From: Citrobacter werkmanii NBRC 105721
GTDB lineage: Bacteria > Pseudomonadota > Gammaproteobacteria > Enterobacterales > Enterobacteriaceae
Assembly: GCA_000759755.1 (NCBI GenBank)
Contig: BBMW01000002.1
Span: 124,001-188,000 of the forward strand
Direction: 5' to 3'
DNA length: 64,000 nucleotides
Shown here piece after piece: positions 43,876-53,131 of this stretch. The translations under genes were made by a program, and so were the position numbers. The notes under the pieces were generated by a model, which was not told the origin of the DNA, did not search any database, and saw only the letters and a list, made by a program, of their open reading frames with translations. Position 1 is the stretch's first letter. Every line of letters begins with the position of its first letter.

Positions 43876-44750
43876 TGGCAGACATTACTCAATTGAAACG
43901 CTATGACGCACCCCGTATTAACTGGGGTAAATGGTTTCTGATCGGCACGGGCATGCTGGTATCGACCTTTATTTTGCTGGTACCGATGATTTATATCTTC
44001 GTGCAGGCGTTCAGTAAGGGATTAATGCCGGTACTACAGAACCTGGCTGACCCGGATATGCTGCATGCCATTTGGCTGACGGTGCTAATTGCGCTGATTG
44101 CGGTGCCGGTTAATCTGGTATTCGGCGTATTGCTGGCCTGGCTGGTGACTCGTTTCAACTTCCCAGGACGCCAGCTGCTGCTGACGCTGCTGGATATTCC
44201 CTTTGCCGTCTCGCCAGTGGTCGCAGGTCTGATCTATCTGCTGTTTTATGGTTCTAACGGTCCGCTGGGTGATTGGCTGGATGAACACAACCTGCAAATT
44301 ATGTTCTCCTGGCCGGGGATGGTGCTGGTGACGGTGTTCGTGACCTGTCCGTTTGTGGTGCGCGAACTGGTGCCGGTAATGTTAAGTCAGGGCAGCAATG
44401 AAGACGAAGCGGCGATTTTGCTTGGTGCCTCCGGCTGGCAGATGTTCCGCCGCGTCACGCTGCCGAATATCCGTTGGGCGTTGCTGTATGGCGTGGTGCT
44501 GACTAACGCCCGTGCGATAGGTGAATTCGGCGCGGTGTCGGTGGTTTCCGGCTCGATTCGCGGCGAAACCTTGTCTTTACCACTACAGATTGAATTACTG
44601 GAGCAGGACTATAACGCCGTCGGCTCCTTTACCGCCGCCGCGCTGTTGACGCTGATGGCGATTATTACCCTGTTTTTGAAGAGCATGTTGCAATGGCGTC
44701 TGGAGAACCAGGAGAAACGCGCGCAGCAGGAGGAAAATCATGAGCATTGA
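43875..44750 (+). CDS. cysW: CysW, sulfate/thiosulfate ABC permease subunit
   Basis: The second permease subunit, 291 residues, with six membrane segments and the EAA loop [21 protein letters not shown] near residue 175. Its charged C-terminal tail overlaps the cysA start by 11 bases, so CysW and CysA are translationally coupled. Confidence 0.97.
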   Translation: MADITQLKRYDAPRINWGKWFLIGTGMLVSTFILLVPMIYIFVQAFSKGLMPVLQNLADPDMLHAIWLTVLIALIAVPVNLVFGVLLAWLVTRFNFPGRQLLLTLLDIPFAVSPVVAGLIYLLFYGSNGPLGDWLDEHNLQIMFSWPGMVLVTVFVTCPFVVRELVPVMLSQGSNEDEAAILLGASGWQMFRRVTLPNIRWALLYGVVLTNARAIGEFGAVSVVSGSIRGETLSLPLQIELLEQDYNAVGSFTAAALLTLMAIITLFLKSMLQWRLENQEKRAQQEENHEH

Positions 44751-45837
44751 GATTGCCAATATTAAGAAGTCTTTTGGTCGCACCCAGGTGCTGAACGATA
44801 TCTCGCTGGATATTCCTTCAGGTCAAATGGTGGCTCTGTTGGGGCCATCCGGTTCGGGCAAAACCACGCTGCTGCGTATCATCGCCGGGCTGGAGCATCA
44901 GTCCAGCGGGCATATTCGTTTTCACGGCACCGACGTCAGTCGTTTGCACGCACGCGACCGTAAGGTGGGGTTTGTGTTTCAGCACTATGCGCTGTTTCGC
45001 CATATGACCGTTTTCGACAACATCGCTTTTGGTCTGACAGTTCTGCCACGGCGTGAGCGTCCGAACGCGGCGGCGATCAAAGCCAAAGTGACTAAACTGC
45101 TGGAGATGGTGCAATTGGCTCATCTGGCAGATCGTTTCCCGGCGCAGCTTTCCGGCGGCCAGAAACAGCGTGTGGCGTTGGCGCGTGCGCTGGCTGTCGA
45201 GCCGCAGATCCTGCTGCTCGACGAGCCGTTTGGCGCGCTCGACGCTCAGGTGCGTAAAGAACTGCGCCGCTGGCTGCGTCAGCTGCACGAGGAACTGAAG
45301 TTCACCAGCGTGTTTGTCACCCACGATCAGGAAGAAGCGACGGAAGTTGCGGATCGCGTGGTGGTGATGAGTCAGGGTCATATTGAACAGGCCGATGCGC
45401 CGGATCAGGTCTGGCGCGAACCGGCCACCCGTTTTGTGCTGGAGTTTATGGGCGAGGTTAACCGCCTGCAGGGGACGATTCGTGGCGGACAGTTCCACGT
45501 GGGCGCACACCGCTGGCCGTTGGGCTATACACCTGGCTATCAGGGACCGGTCGATCTGTTCCTGCGTCCATGGGAAGTGGATGTGAGCCGCCGTACCAGC
45601 CTGGATTCGCCGCTGCCGGTGCAGGTGCTGGAAGCCAGTCCGAAGGGGCACTACACCCAATTAGTTGTACAACCCCTCGGGTGGTACAACGAACCGCTGA
45701 CGGTCATCATGCAGGGCGATGATTCCCCGAGCCGCGGTGAACGGCTGTTTGTTGGACTGCAAAATGCACGTTTGTATAACGGCGACCAGCGTATTGAAAC
45801 GCGTGAAGAGGAACTTGCCCTGGCGCAATCAGCCTGA
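44740..45837 (+). CDS. cysA: CysA, sulfate/thiosulfate ABC transporter ATPase
   Basis: The 365-residue ATPase has Walker [10 protein letters not shown] near residue 34, signature LSGGQKQR near 133, Walker [13 protein letters not shown] near 155 and the H-loop [13 protein letters not shown]-like regulatory domain occupies the C-terminal 120 residues. GGAGGAAAATC precedes the ATG within cysW. A hairpin terminator lies between it and cysM. Confidence 0.97.
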   Translation: MSIEIANIKKSFGRTQVLNDISLDIPSGQMVALLGPSGSGKTTLLRIIAGLEHQSSGHIRFHGTDVSRLHARDRKVGFVFQHYALFRHMTVFDNIAFGLTVLPRRERPNAAAIKAKVTKLLEMVQLAHLADRFPAQLSGGQKQRVALARALAVEPQILLLDEPFGALDAQVRKELRRWLRQLHEELKFTSVFVTHDQEEATEVADRVVVMSQGHIEQADAPDQVWREPATRFVLEFMGEVNRLQGTIRGGQFHVGAHRWPLGYTPGYQGPVDLFLRPWEVDVSRRTSLDSPLPVQVLEASPKGHYTQLVVQPLGWYNEPLTVIMQGDDSPSRGERLFVGLQNARLYNGDQRIETREEELALAQSA

Positions 45838-45857
45838 TAGGTTAATTTGCATAGTTA

Positions 45858-45892
45858 TCGCCCGGTGGCGCTACGCTTACCGGGCTTTTTTA
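45858..45892 (+). terminator. Terminator between cysA and cysM
   Basis: GCCCGGT (45860-45866) and ACCGGGC (45879-45885) form the stem, followed by six T (45886-45891). It ends 13 bases before the cysM start codon. Confidence 0.8.
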
Positions 45893-45904
45893 CGAGCTGA
45901 AAAC

Positions 45905-46816
45905 GTGAACACATTAGAAAAAACAATTGGCAATACGCCTCTGGTGAAATTACAACGCCTGGCGCCGGATAACGGCAGCGAAATTTGGGTCAAGCTGGAA
46001 GGGAATAATCCTGCGGGTTCGGTGAAAGACCGGGCTGCGCTGTCGATGATTGTTGAAGCGGAAAAGCGTGGGGAAATTAAGCCGGGTGACGTATTGATTG
46101 AGGCTACCAGCGGCAATACTGGTATTGCGCTGGCCATGATCGCCGCGCTGAAGGGCTACCGCATGAAGCTGCTGATGCCAGACAACATGAGCCAGGAGCG
46201 CCGTGCGGCGATGCGCGCCTATGGTGCCGAGCTGATTCTGGTCACTAAAGAGCAGGGGATGGAGGGGGCGCGCGATTTAGCCCTCGCTATGTCTGAGCGC
46301 GGAGAAGGTAAACTGCTCGATCAGTTTAATAATCCCGATAACCCGTACGCGCATTACACCACCACCGGACCCGAAATCTGGCAGCAGACGTCAGGCCGCA
46401 TCACCCATTTTGTCTCCAGTATGGGGACAACCGGCACCATTACCGGAGTGTCGCGTTTTCTGCGCGAGCAGGAAAAACCGGTCACTATCGTTGGCCTGCA
46501 GCCGGAAGAGGGCAGCAGTATTCCGGGAATTCGCCGCTGGCCTGCGGAATATATGCCGGGCATTTTTAACGCCTCGCTGGTGGATGAGGTGCTGGATATT
46601 CATCAGAATGATGCCGAAAATACCATGCGTGAACTGGCCGTGCGTGAAGGAATTTTCTGCGGTGTCAGCTCTGGCGGCGCGGTCGCGGGCGCGTTACGCG
46701 TTGCACGTGCCACGCCCGGCGCGGTAGTTGTGGCGATCATCTGCGATCGCGGCGATCGCTACCTTTCGACCGGCGTCTTTGGTGAAGAGCACTTTAATCA
46801 GGGGCTGGGAATTTAA
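45905..46816 (+). CDS. cysM: Cysteine synthase B
   Basis: A PLP enzyme that makes cysteine from O-acetylserine with sulfide, or S-sulfocysteine from thiosulfate. From the GTG at 45905 it has 303 residues, as E. coli CysM. Lys41 in GSVKDRAAL is the PLP lysine; the phosphate loop is EATSGNTG near residue 70. A longer in-frame reading from 45719 would run through cysA and the terminator and is rejected. Pairing with the thiosulfate importer fits its use of thiosulfate. The ribosome binding site is weak (GAGC). Confidence 0.95.
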   Translation: MNTLEKTIGNTPLVKLQRLAPDNGSEIWVKLEGNNPAGSVKDRAALSMIVEAEKRGEIKPGDVLIEATSGNTGIALAMIAALKGYRMKLLMPDNMSQERRAAMRAYGAELILVTKEQGMEGARDLALAMSERGEGKLLDQFNNPDNPYAHYTTTGPEIWQQTSGRITHFVSSMGTTGTITGVSRFLREQEKPVTIVGLQPEEGSSIPGIRRWPAEYMPGIFNASLVDEVLDIHQNDAENTMRELAVREGIFCGVSSGGAVAGALRVARATPGAVVVAIICDRGDRYLSTGVFGEEHFNQGLGI

Positions 46817-46820
46817 CTTT

Positions 46821-46897
46821 TTGGCCTGATAAGCGCAGCGCCATCAGGTAACTGCCTGGCACGATGGCCGGATAATGTTTTATCCGGCCAGGGATGA
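46821..46897. repeat. REP/BIME element between cysM and yfeJ
   Basis: GGCCTGATAAGCGCAGCGCCATCAGG-type and GGCCGGATAA/TTATCCGGCC arms give two facing REP units between convergent cysM and yfeJ. Confidence 0.82.
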
Positions 46898-47614
46898 TTA
46901 ATCGTTACGTTTTTCCACCAGCTTATCCAGGAATTGCCACAGCTTCTCATTCATCTGCTGGTAGTTCCAGGCGCGCATCTCTTCAACCGGGCGGATGAAG
47001 CGTTTCCCTTCAGCTTCGGACAGCTCTTGCTCTGAGTGCTGAATTAATCCTTCAATCGCGTCAGCTGTGAACTCCATATGGCACTGGAAACCATAGACGA
47101 AATTACCGTATTGCACGATTTGTCGCGGACAGCCCTCACTGGTAGCAAGAATTATCGCCTGGTCGGTTAACCCCGGCATGTCGTTGTGCCAGTGACCGAC
47201 GATAAGCGATGAGCCGAAATTGCTGAACAACGGGTGCTGTTGGCCTGCCTCGGTCAGGACGATTGGGTAGTGCCCAATCTCTTTTTCCGGGCTTTGACAC
47301 ACCTTCGCGCCCAGCGCTTCTCCAATTAACTGCGAACCCAAACAGATCCCCACCACGATTTTTCTTGCCGAAATCGCTTGGTTAATCAGATGCTGCTCAG
47401 CCTGAGAGTCAAAGTACGGGCACTCTTCCTGCGTGGTGCGGGGCGACTGCGGGCCACCAAAGACGACCAGCATATCGAAACCATCGGCATTGGCGGGAAC
47501 TGTTTCTCCAGCGTATACGCGTGACCAGGTGATGGTATAGCCGCGCGATTCGGCCCACGGCAGGTACGCGCCAGCAGATTCAAAAGACTCATGAATAACA
47601 AAATGAACTCGCAC
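46898..47614 (-). CDS. yfeJ: YfeJ, class I glutamine amidotransferase-like protein
   Basis: A 238-residue GATase1 protein. The nucleophile elbow GICLGSQ holds Cys91, and His179 and Glu181 in CHMEF complete the glutaminase triad, so it should be catalytically competent. It is unlike PdxT in length and motifs and resembles the amidotransferase part of GMP synthase. It lies 13 bases after ptsJ on the same strand, as I recall for Salmonella yfeJ. Acceptor substrate and partner are unknown; a link to vitamin B6 is only by context. Confidence 0.88.
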   Translation of the reverse strand: MRVHFVIHESFESAGAYLPWAESRGYTITWSRVYAGETVPANADGFDMLVVFGGPQSPRTTQEECPYFDSQAEQHLINQAISARKIVVGICLGSQLIGEALGAKVCQSPEKEIGHYPIVLTEAGQQHPLFSNFGSSLIVGHWHNDMPGLTDQAIILATSEGCPRQIVQYGNFVYGFQCHMEFTADAIEGLIQHSEQELSEAEGKRFIRPVEEMRAWNYQQMNEKLWQFLDKLVEKRND

Positions 47615-47627
47615 TTTTTGTCTCCTG

Positions 47628-48920
47628 TTAGCGCTTTAGCGCCTGATGAATATCAACCGCCAGCTTATCAATGTCGCTGTCTTCTAATGTTGACAGCGTA
47701 ATGCGTAAACCGTGTGCAGGCGTATTGACGCCGAACACTTCGCCTTCTCGAACCAGCCAGCCGGACTTTGCCAGCGCAAAAGCGATCTCCTGACTGTGAT
47801 CTGCCAGCGGTAACCACAGATTCAGACCGTCACCGACGGGCAGTTCAATGCCATGTTGGCGCAGAGCCGTATTCAGCTTTTGCTGCTGGACGGCGTAAAA
47901 CTGCTGCGTTTGTGCCAGCGTGTGTTGATATGTCTCGTCACTCAGGCACGCGCAGGCTAAATCCTGCAGCAGATGGCTGACCCACTGACTGCCGGAGTTG
48001 AGCCGTAAACGCAGTTTCCCGGATGTGACGGGATCGCTGGCTACGATAGCCAGGCGTAAATCCGGGCCTAAGGTTTTCGACATCGAACGGACAATCGCCC
48101 AGTGTACAGTTTCCTGCGCAATCACCGGATACCAGCGGCAAGCGGACAGCAGCGCAAAGTGGTCGTCGACGATCACCAGCGTTTGCGGATAGCGAGCCAG
48201 GATTTCCTGTAATTGCGCCGCGCGGGATGCGCTCAGACTGCATCCTGTCGGGTTATGAGCGCGCGGGGTCAGAATCACCGCCCGCGCGCCTTTCTGTAAT
48301 GCGCATTCCAGCATGGCGGGTTGCATGCCTTCACTGTCGACGTTAACTGGACTGGCGGTAAATCCGGCATAGCGCAGCATGTTGATGCTACTCAAAAAGC
48401 ACGGATCTTCTACAGCCACGCTATCGCCGGGCAATAAATGGGCGCATAGCAGCCGCTCAATGGCATCGATGGCGCCGCTGGTGATATCAATTTCCCCCTG
48501 ACCCGGTATCGCATCCTGTATCCATTGCGTGGCCCAGCTCTTGAGTCCTGGGGAGACGGCCGCATCACCATACAAACGCGGATCCTTATTTATCTTCGCG
48601 AAATAACTACTCAGGTCAGGAAGCCGTGAGGGCGCTGGATTACCGCCGGAAAGATCGATGAGTGGAGTATCTGGGTTACCACCTTCCAGCGCAACGGGGG
48701 CTGTAATCCCCTTAATCACCGTGCCGTTGCGTCCCAGACTCTGTGCCAACCCGGAGGTGACCAGACGTTTGTAAGCCGCCGCGACAGTATTGCGGTTCAC
48801 GTTTAATTCCGTTGCCAGTTCCCGCACTGGCGGCAACGTTTCTCCTGCTGCCAGCGTGCCTGTAGCAACATGTTGACGGATACTGTCAAAAATTTCGTTA
48901 GCGGTTTTTCCGTCGATCAT
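47628..48920 (-). CDS. ptsJ: PtsJ, MocR/GntR-family PLP-dependent transcriptional regulator
   Basis: A 430-residue two-domain regulator. Residues about 1-75 form a GntR winged helix (LPPVRELATELNVNRNTVAAAYKRL); the rest is a type I aminotransferase fold with the PLP lysine Lys282 in SMSKTLGPDLR. In Salmonella PtsJ has been reported to repress pdxK, binding PLP as effector. Here it is divergent from pdxK with 82 bases between starts, and yfeJ follows it. It is absent from this position in E. coli K-12. Confidence 0.9.
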   Translation of the reverse strand: MIDGKTANEIFDSIRQHVATGTLAAGETLPPVRELATELNVNRNTVAAAYKRLVTSGLAQSLGRNGTVIKGITAPVALEGGNPDTPLIDLSGGNPAPSRLPDLSSYFAKINKDPRLYGDAAVSPGLKSWATQWIQDAIPGQGEIDITSGAIDAIERLLCAHLLPGDSVAVEDPCFLSSINMLRYAGFTASPVNVDSEGMQPAMLECALQKGARAVILTPRAHNPTGCSLSASRAAQLQEILARYPQTLVIVDDHFALLSACRWYPVIAQETVHWAIVRSMSKTLGPDLRLAIVASDPVTSGKLRLRLNSGSQWVSHLLQDLACACLSDETYQHTLAQTQQFYAVQQQKLNTALRQHGIELPVGDGLNLWLPLADHSQEIAFALAKSGWLVREGEVFGVNTPAHGLRITLSTLEDSDIDKLAVDIHQALKR

Positions 48921-48928
48921 TATTGACC

Positions 48929-48956
48929 TATGACAAAATGGATTTTAGCATATGAC
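48929..48956. promoter_or_regulatory. Direct repeat between ptsJ and pdxK, candidate PtsJ operator
   Basis: TATGAC occurs at 48929-48934 and again at 48951-48956, 22 bases apart (about two helical turns), each followed by an AT-rich tail (AAAAT, GATAAT). MocR regulators commonly bind direct repeats of this kind. The assignment is inference. Confidence 0.45.
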
Positions 48957-49002
48957 GATAATAATGAGGCGTAAGCGCGCTGTCCAGCGAGAGGAGAAAT
49001 TT

Positions 49003-49869
49003 ATGGAGCAGGAGAGTGATATTCAGTCAGTGCTCTTCGACGACAAGCATCGGGCATTACAGACCGATATCGTCGCCGTCCAGTCACAGGTGGTATATGG
49101 CAGCGTAGGCAACAGCATCGCTGTGCCGGCCATTAAAGCGCAGGGATTAAGCGTGACGGCAGTACCCACGGTACTGTTCAGTAACACCCCGCATTATGAA
49201 ACCTTTTATGGCGGCGTTATTCCGCCCGAATGGTTTAGCGGCTATCTCCGCGCCTTAAGCGAACGTGATGCCTTGCGCGAGCTAAAGGCGGTGACGACAG
49301 GGTACATGGGCAGCGCGGAGCAAATCGCCTTGCTGGCACAATGGCTGGAAACCGTTCGGGCCACGCATCCGGACCTGTGCATTTTGGTTGACCCCGTGAT
49401 TGGCGATACGGATAGCGGTATGTATGTTAAAGCCGAAATCCCGGAGGCTTATCGTCAACGTCTGCTGCCGCTGGCGCAGGGGCTGACGCCGAACGTATTC
49501 GAGCTGCAAATGCTGAGCGGAAAGCCGTGTCGTACGCTTGATGAAGCAATCGCAGCGGCAAAATCTCTGCTTAGCGACACACTGAAATGGGTGGTGATCA
49601 CCAGCGCGCCGGGTGATAGCGAAGAAGTTATTAATGTGGCGGTAGTGACGGCTGAAACGGTTGAGGTGTTCGCTCACCTGCGGGTGAAGACGGATTTAAA
49701 AGGCACCGGCGATCTGTTCTGTGCTGAACTGGTGAGCGGCATTGTGCTGGGGAAAGAGCTGACTACGGCGGCATACGATGCCGCGCAGCGCGTGCTGGAC
49801 GTCATGAGCTGGACGCATCAGTGCGGTTGTGATGAATTAATTCTGCCACCGGCAGGGGAGGCGCGATGA
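49003..49869 (+). CDS. pdxK: Pyridoxine/pyridoxal/pyridoxamine kinase
   Basis: PdxK phosphorylates B6 vitamers in the salvage pathway. From the ATG at 49003 (GAGGAG 7-12 bases upstream) it has 288 residues, matching Salmonella rather than the 283 of E. coli; the sequence [11 protein letters not shown] at the end is also Salmonella-like. The ribokinase-type motifs are present: [10 protein letters not shown] near the start, and the C-terminal [14 protein letters not shown] with the catalytic Asp. A small gene overlaps its stop. Confidence 0.95.
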   Translation: MEQESDIQSVLFDDKHRALQTDIVAVQSQVVYGSVGNSIAVPAIKAQGLSVTAVPTVLFSNTPHYETFYGGVIPPEWFSGYLRALSERDALRELKAVTTGYMGSAEQIALLAQWLETVRATHPDLCILVDPVIGDTDSGMYVKAEIPEAYRQRLLPLAQGLTPNVFELQMLSGKPCRTLDEAIAAAKSLLSDTLKWVVITSAPGDSEEVINVAVVTAETVEVFAHLRVKTDLKGTGDLFCAELVSGIVLGKELTTAAYDAAQRVLDVMSWTHQCGCDELILPPAGEAR

Positions 49870-50105
49870 AGAGTTATCGGCTGGTGGTTCGCCAGCATGG
49901 ACGTTTAGTCGGGCATTTTGATACCAGTGGGACAGAGGCGCTGGAAGATATTTGCGTAGCGCGGGCGATGTTTGGTATTGCGGGTGGGTATGATTGTGAA
50001 CTGCTGGTGTCTGATTCCGAAAGGCGGATGCTGGAAAGTGGACCGGAAGGGATGAAAATCCTGATGCGCGAGGCGTGTTATCGGCCGATGACCTCACAAA
50101 TTTAA
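49866..50105 (+). CDS. Conserved small protein of unknown function, coupled to pdxK
   Basis: A 79-residue soluble protein whose ATG overlaps the pdxK TGA (ATGA), with GGGGAGGCGCG just upstream as ribosome binding site. It shows no membrane helix or signal. The sequence ([20 protein letters not shown]..., ending [12 protein letters not shown]) has an early beta-strand pattern and three Cys. I recall a similar unnamed gene next to pdxK in Salmonella, but recognise no family. The tight overlap and end at the crr terminator favour a real gene. Confidence 0.75.
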   Translation: MKSYRLVVRQHGRLVGHFDTSGTEALEDICVARAMFGIAGGYDCELLVSDSERRMLESGPEGMKILMREACYRPMTSQI

Positions 50106-50123
50106 CGCCGCCATCCGTTAGAT

Positions 50124-50150
50124 AAAAAAATGGCGCCATCTGGCGCCATT
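50124..50150 (-). terminator. Terminator of the ptsHI-crr operon
   Basis: The stem AATGGCGCCA with TGGCGCCATT (50129-50138 with 50141-50150) is followed on the minus strand by a run of T (A at 50124-50130 on the plus strand). It may also stop the pdxK transcript weakly. Confidence 0.88.
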
Positions 50151-50167
50151 CTTCTCTGCGGCAAGAA

Positions 50168-50677
50168 TTACTTCTTGATGCGGATAACCGGAGTTTCACC
50201 CACGGTCACGCTACCGGACAGTTTGATCAGCTCTTTGATTTCGTCCATGTTGGAGATAACAACCGGAGTCAGGGTAGACTTGGCTTTTTCTTCCAGCAGC
50301 GGCAGATCGAATTCAATAACCGGGTCGCCCACTTTAACGCGCTGACCTTCTTCAGCGATACGCTTGAAGCCTTCGCCTTTCAGTTCAACGGTATCAATAC
50401 CGAAGTGAACAAACAGCTCAATGCCGCTGTCGGATTCGATAGAGAAAGCGTGGTTGGTTTCAAAGATTTTGCCGATGGTGCCATCAACAGGGGCGACCAT
50501 TTTATTACCGGTTGGTTTGATAGCGATGCCATCACCAACGATTTTTTCAGCAAAAACTACATCCGGCACGTCTTCGATGTTGACGATCTCGCCAGAGAGC
50601 GGAGCAACAATCTCAATAGTTCCGGTGTCTTTCTTATCATCAGAAACCAGAGATTTCAGTTTATCGAACAAACCCAT
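50168..50677 (-). CDS. crr: Enzyme IIA(Glc), PTS phosphocarrier and regulator
   Basis: The 169-residue soluble protein passes phosphate from HPr to glucose permeases and signals carbon status to adenylate cyclase and sugar permeases. The phosphorylated His is in FVHFGIDT (His91), and the second active-site His is in ETNHAF (His76). It starts 40 bases after ptsI and ends at a terminator. Confidence 0.98.
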   Translation of the reverse strand: MGLFDKLKSLVSDDKKDTGTIEIVAPLSGEIVNIEDVPDVVFAEKIVGDGIAIKPTGNKMVAPVDGTIGKIFETNHAFSIESDSGIELFVHFGIDTVELKGEGFKRIAEEGQRVKVGDPVIEFDLPLLEEKAKSTLTPVVISNMDEIKELIKLSGSVTVGETPVIRIKK

Positions 50678-50717
50678 GATCTTCTCCTAAGCAGTAAATT
50701 GGGCCGCATCTCGTGGA

Positions 50718-52445
50718 TTAGCAGATTGTTTTTTCTTCAATGAACTTGTTAACCAGCGTCATTAACTCGTCCGTTGTCGGTTGAGCAAGAGCCTGCTCTG
50801 CTAACACCTTCGCATCTTCGAAGTTCGTGTTACGGATAATCTTCTTAATGCGCGGGATAGAAATGGCGCTCATAGAGAATTCGTCCAGACCCATCCCCAG
50901 CAACAGAAGTGTAGCACGTTCGTCGCCTGCAAGCTCACCACACATGCCAGTCCATTTGCCTTCAGCATGAGAAGCATCAATAACTTGCTTGATCAGCGTC
51001 AGCACAGATGGCGACATCGGTTGGTAAAGGTGTGAAATCATATCATTACCACGGTCAACTGCCAGGGTGTACTGCGTTAAATCATTGGTGCCGATACTAA
51101 AGAAATCAACTTCTTTGGCTAAATGACGCGCAATCGTTGCCGCAGCCGGTGTTTCCACCATCACGCCAATCTCAATGCTTTCGTCAAATGCTTTACCTTC
51201 GTCGCGCAGTTCCTGTTTGTAGATTTCAATCTCTTTGCGCAGTGCACGCACTTCTTCAACAGAGATGATCATCGGGAACATGATGCGCAGTTTACCGAAA
51301 GCAGAGGCACGCAGGATAGCGCGAACCTGGTCACGCAGGATCTCTTTACGATCCATGGCGATACGCACGGCGCGCCAGCCCAGGAACGGGTTCTCTTCTT
51401 TCGGGAAGTTCATGTACGGCAGCTCTTTGTCGCCGCCGATGTCCATGGTACGGACGATGACCGCCTGAGAGCCACAGGCTTCCGCCACGGCTTTATACGC
51501 AGCGAACTGTTCTTCTTCAGTCGGCAGCGATTCACGGTCCATGAACAGGAATTCGGTGCGGTACAGACCAACACCTTCAGCGCCGTTACGCTCAGCGCCT
51601 TCAACGTCACGAACGGTACCGATGTTGGCGCAAACTTCAACCTGATGTCCGTCCAGCGTGATAGCCGGCAGATCTTTCAGTTTTGCGAGTTCCGCTTTCT
51701 CGGTCGCAACCTGCTCCTGAACGGCACGCAGTTGCTCGATAACGTCGTTGGTCGGATTGACGTAAACCTGGTTGTTTACGGCATCCAGAATCAGATAATC
51801 GTCGTTTTTCACCTGAGAGGTGACGCTACCCGTACCGACGATGGCAGGCAGTTCCAGGGAACGCGCCATAATGGAGGTGTGGGAAGTACGTCCACCCGCG
51901 TCAGTGATGAAACCCAGTACCTTGTTCAGGTTCAGCTGTGCGGTTTCAGACGGGGTCAGGTCTGCGGCAACCAGGATAACTTCTTCCTGGATAGCGCTCA
52001 GGTCAATAATTGCCAGACCCAGAATGTTACGCAGCAGGCGTTTACCGATGTCACGTACGTCAGCCGCACGTTCTTTCAGGTATTCATCATCCAGCTCTTC
52101 CAGGGCTGTGGCCTGACCTTCGATAACTTCATGCGCAGCTGCATCAGCCGTCATGTGCTTATCTTTAATCAGGGCTATGATTTCCTGCTCCAGCTCCTCA
52201 TCTTCGAGCAGCATGATATGCCCTTCAAAGATGGCTTCTTTTTCTTCACCGAACGTTTCACCAGCTTTGGTTTTGATCGCTTCCAGTTGCGCAGATGCCT
52301 TGGCACGACCGCTCAGAAAACGTTCAGCTTCCTGATCAACCTTGTCGGCAGAAATTTTTTTCCGGTCAATGACGATTTCGTCTTCTTTCAGCAGCAATGC
52401 TTTGCCGAAAGCGATACCCGGGGATGCTAAAATGCCTGAAATCAT
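50718..52445 (-). CDS. ptsI: PTS enzyme I (phosphoenolpyruvate-protein phosphotransferase)
   Basis: Enzyme I takes phosphate from PEP and gives it to HPr. The 575 residues match E. coli. The phosphorylated His is in [17 protein letters not shown] (near residue 190), and the C-terminal PEP-binding barrel includes [16 protein letters not shown] and the acid/base Cys in GMCGELAGD. It lies 45 bases after ptsH and 40 before crr. Confidence 0.98.
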   Translation of the reverse strand: MISGILASPGIAFGKALLLKEDEIVIDRKKISADKVDQEAERFLSGRAKASAQLEAIKTKAGETFGEEKEAIFEGHIMLLEDEELEQEIIALIKDKHMTADAAAHEVIEGQATALEELDDEYLKERAADVRDIGKRLLRNILGLAIIDLSAIQEEVILVAADLTPSETAQLNLNKVLGFITDAGGRTSHTSIMARSLELPAIVGTGSVTSQVKNDDYLILDAVNNQVYVNPTNDVIEQLRAVQEQVATEKAELAKLKDLPAITLDGHQVEVCANIGTVRDVEGAERNGAEGVGLYRTEFLFMDRESLPTEEEQFAAYKAVAEACGSQAVIVRTMDIGGDKELPYMNFPKEENPFLGWRAVRIAMDRKEILRDQVRAILRASAFGKLRIMFPMIISVEEVRALRKEIEIYKQELRDEGKAFDESIEIGVMVETPAAATIARHLAKEVDFFSIGTNDLTQYTLAVDRGNDMISHLYQPMSPSVLTLIKQVIDASHAEGKWTGMCGELAGDERATLLLLGMGLDEFSMSAISIPRIKKIIRNTNFEDAKVLAEQALAQPTTDELMTLVNKFIEEKTIC

Positions 52446-52490
52446 AACCCTACCTTACTTGTGACTGATATTTAAAAGAACTCGTTGAAC

Positions 52491-52748
52491 TTACTCGAGT
52501 TCAGCCATCAGTTTTACCAGATGCTCAACTGCTTTCTGCTCGTCTTCACCTTCTGCGGACAGGGTGACAACGGTACCCTGAGTCAGGCCCAGAGTCTGCA
52601 GTTTAAACAGGCTTTTGGCGCTAGCGCTTTTGCCGTTGGAAGTCACAGTAATTTCAGAAGTAAAACCTTTTGCTTCTTTAACAAACTGAGCAGCAGGGCG
52701 AGTATGCAGACCGTTCGGAGCGGTAATGGTAACTTCTTGCTGGAACAT
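52491..52748 (-). CDS. ptsH: HPr, PTS phosphocarrier protein
   Basis: The 85-residue HPr carries phosphate from enzyme I to the EIIA proteins. His15 lies in GLHTRPAA; the conserved Ser46 region is [16 protein letters not shown]. It is the first gene of ptsHI-crr. TTGGGGAAATATA precedes the ATG, giving a weak Shine-Dalgarno, as in E. coli. Confidence 0.98.
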   Translation of the reverse strand: MFQQEVTITAPNGLHTRPAAQFVKEAKGFTSEITVTSNGKSASAKSLFKLQTLGLTQGTVVTLSAEGEDEQKAVEHLVKLMAELE

Positions 52749-53131
52749 TATATTTCCCCAACTTATAGGTTTAGTGTTGTGGAACTAAAGTCTAGCCTGG
52801 CGGCTCAACTTTAGCCTGTATTGTTAGCATCGGCGTAAACTGGACGCGACACAAAAGGAGTTCGGTGCAATCCGTTGCTGGCAACTTCTTGCCGCTGACG
52901 TTTCGTTCGTCATTAAACATTATGCAGCGAAAGGAAGAGTTGAACCAAATCATAAAATCGATTCAGCTAGCGCTTTTCCTGTAACGATTAATTTCGCGCA
53001 TCAAAATAATTAGCTTGGTTAAATACCAGTTCCGGCGGGTTGAATCAATGCCAGGAGAGTTGAAACTTTGAAGCAGGCCACAAAAAAGCACCCAAAAGGG
53101 TGCTTTTTTACGCGTTTTTAACATGCTGGCA
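52749..53131. other. Intergenic region holding the ptsH promoter region and cysK terminator
   Basis: This 383-base spacer lies upstream of ptsH and downstream of cysK, both on the minus strand. A plausible ptsH -10 (TAGACT on the minus strand, 52789-52794) is about 40 bases before the gene. E. coli has two ptsH promoters with CRP control in this span; I could not place CRP or Cra sites with confidence. The cysK terminator is at the far end. No gene is seen. Confidence 0.6.
53082..53109 (-). terminator. Terminator after cysK
   Basis: AAAAAAGCACCC (53082-53093) and GGGTGCTTTTTT (53098-53109) form a perfect 12-bp stem with a 4-base loop, T-rich on either strand. On the minus strand it lies 23 bases after the cysK stop. 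Confidence 0.93.

Noticed and set aside
45719-45904. N-terminal extension of cysM into cysA
   Set aside because: Would run through cysA in another frame and a terminator; the family starts at the GTG at 45905.
51123-52430. 435-codon open frame antisense to ptsI
   Set aside because: Shadow of the strongly biased ptsI codon use; the Phe/Gln/His/Arg-rich product is typical of such shadows.
52850-53000. Cra or CRP sites upstream of ptsH
   Set aside because: Expected from E. coli, and a partial GCTGACGTTTCG match exists, but no half-site pair was good enough to report.
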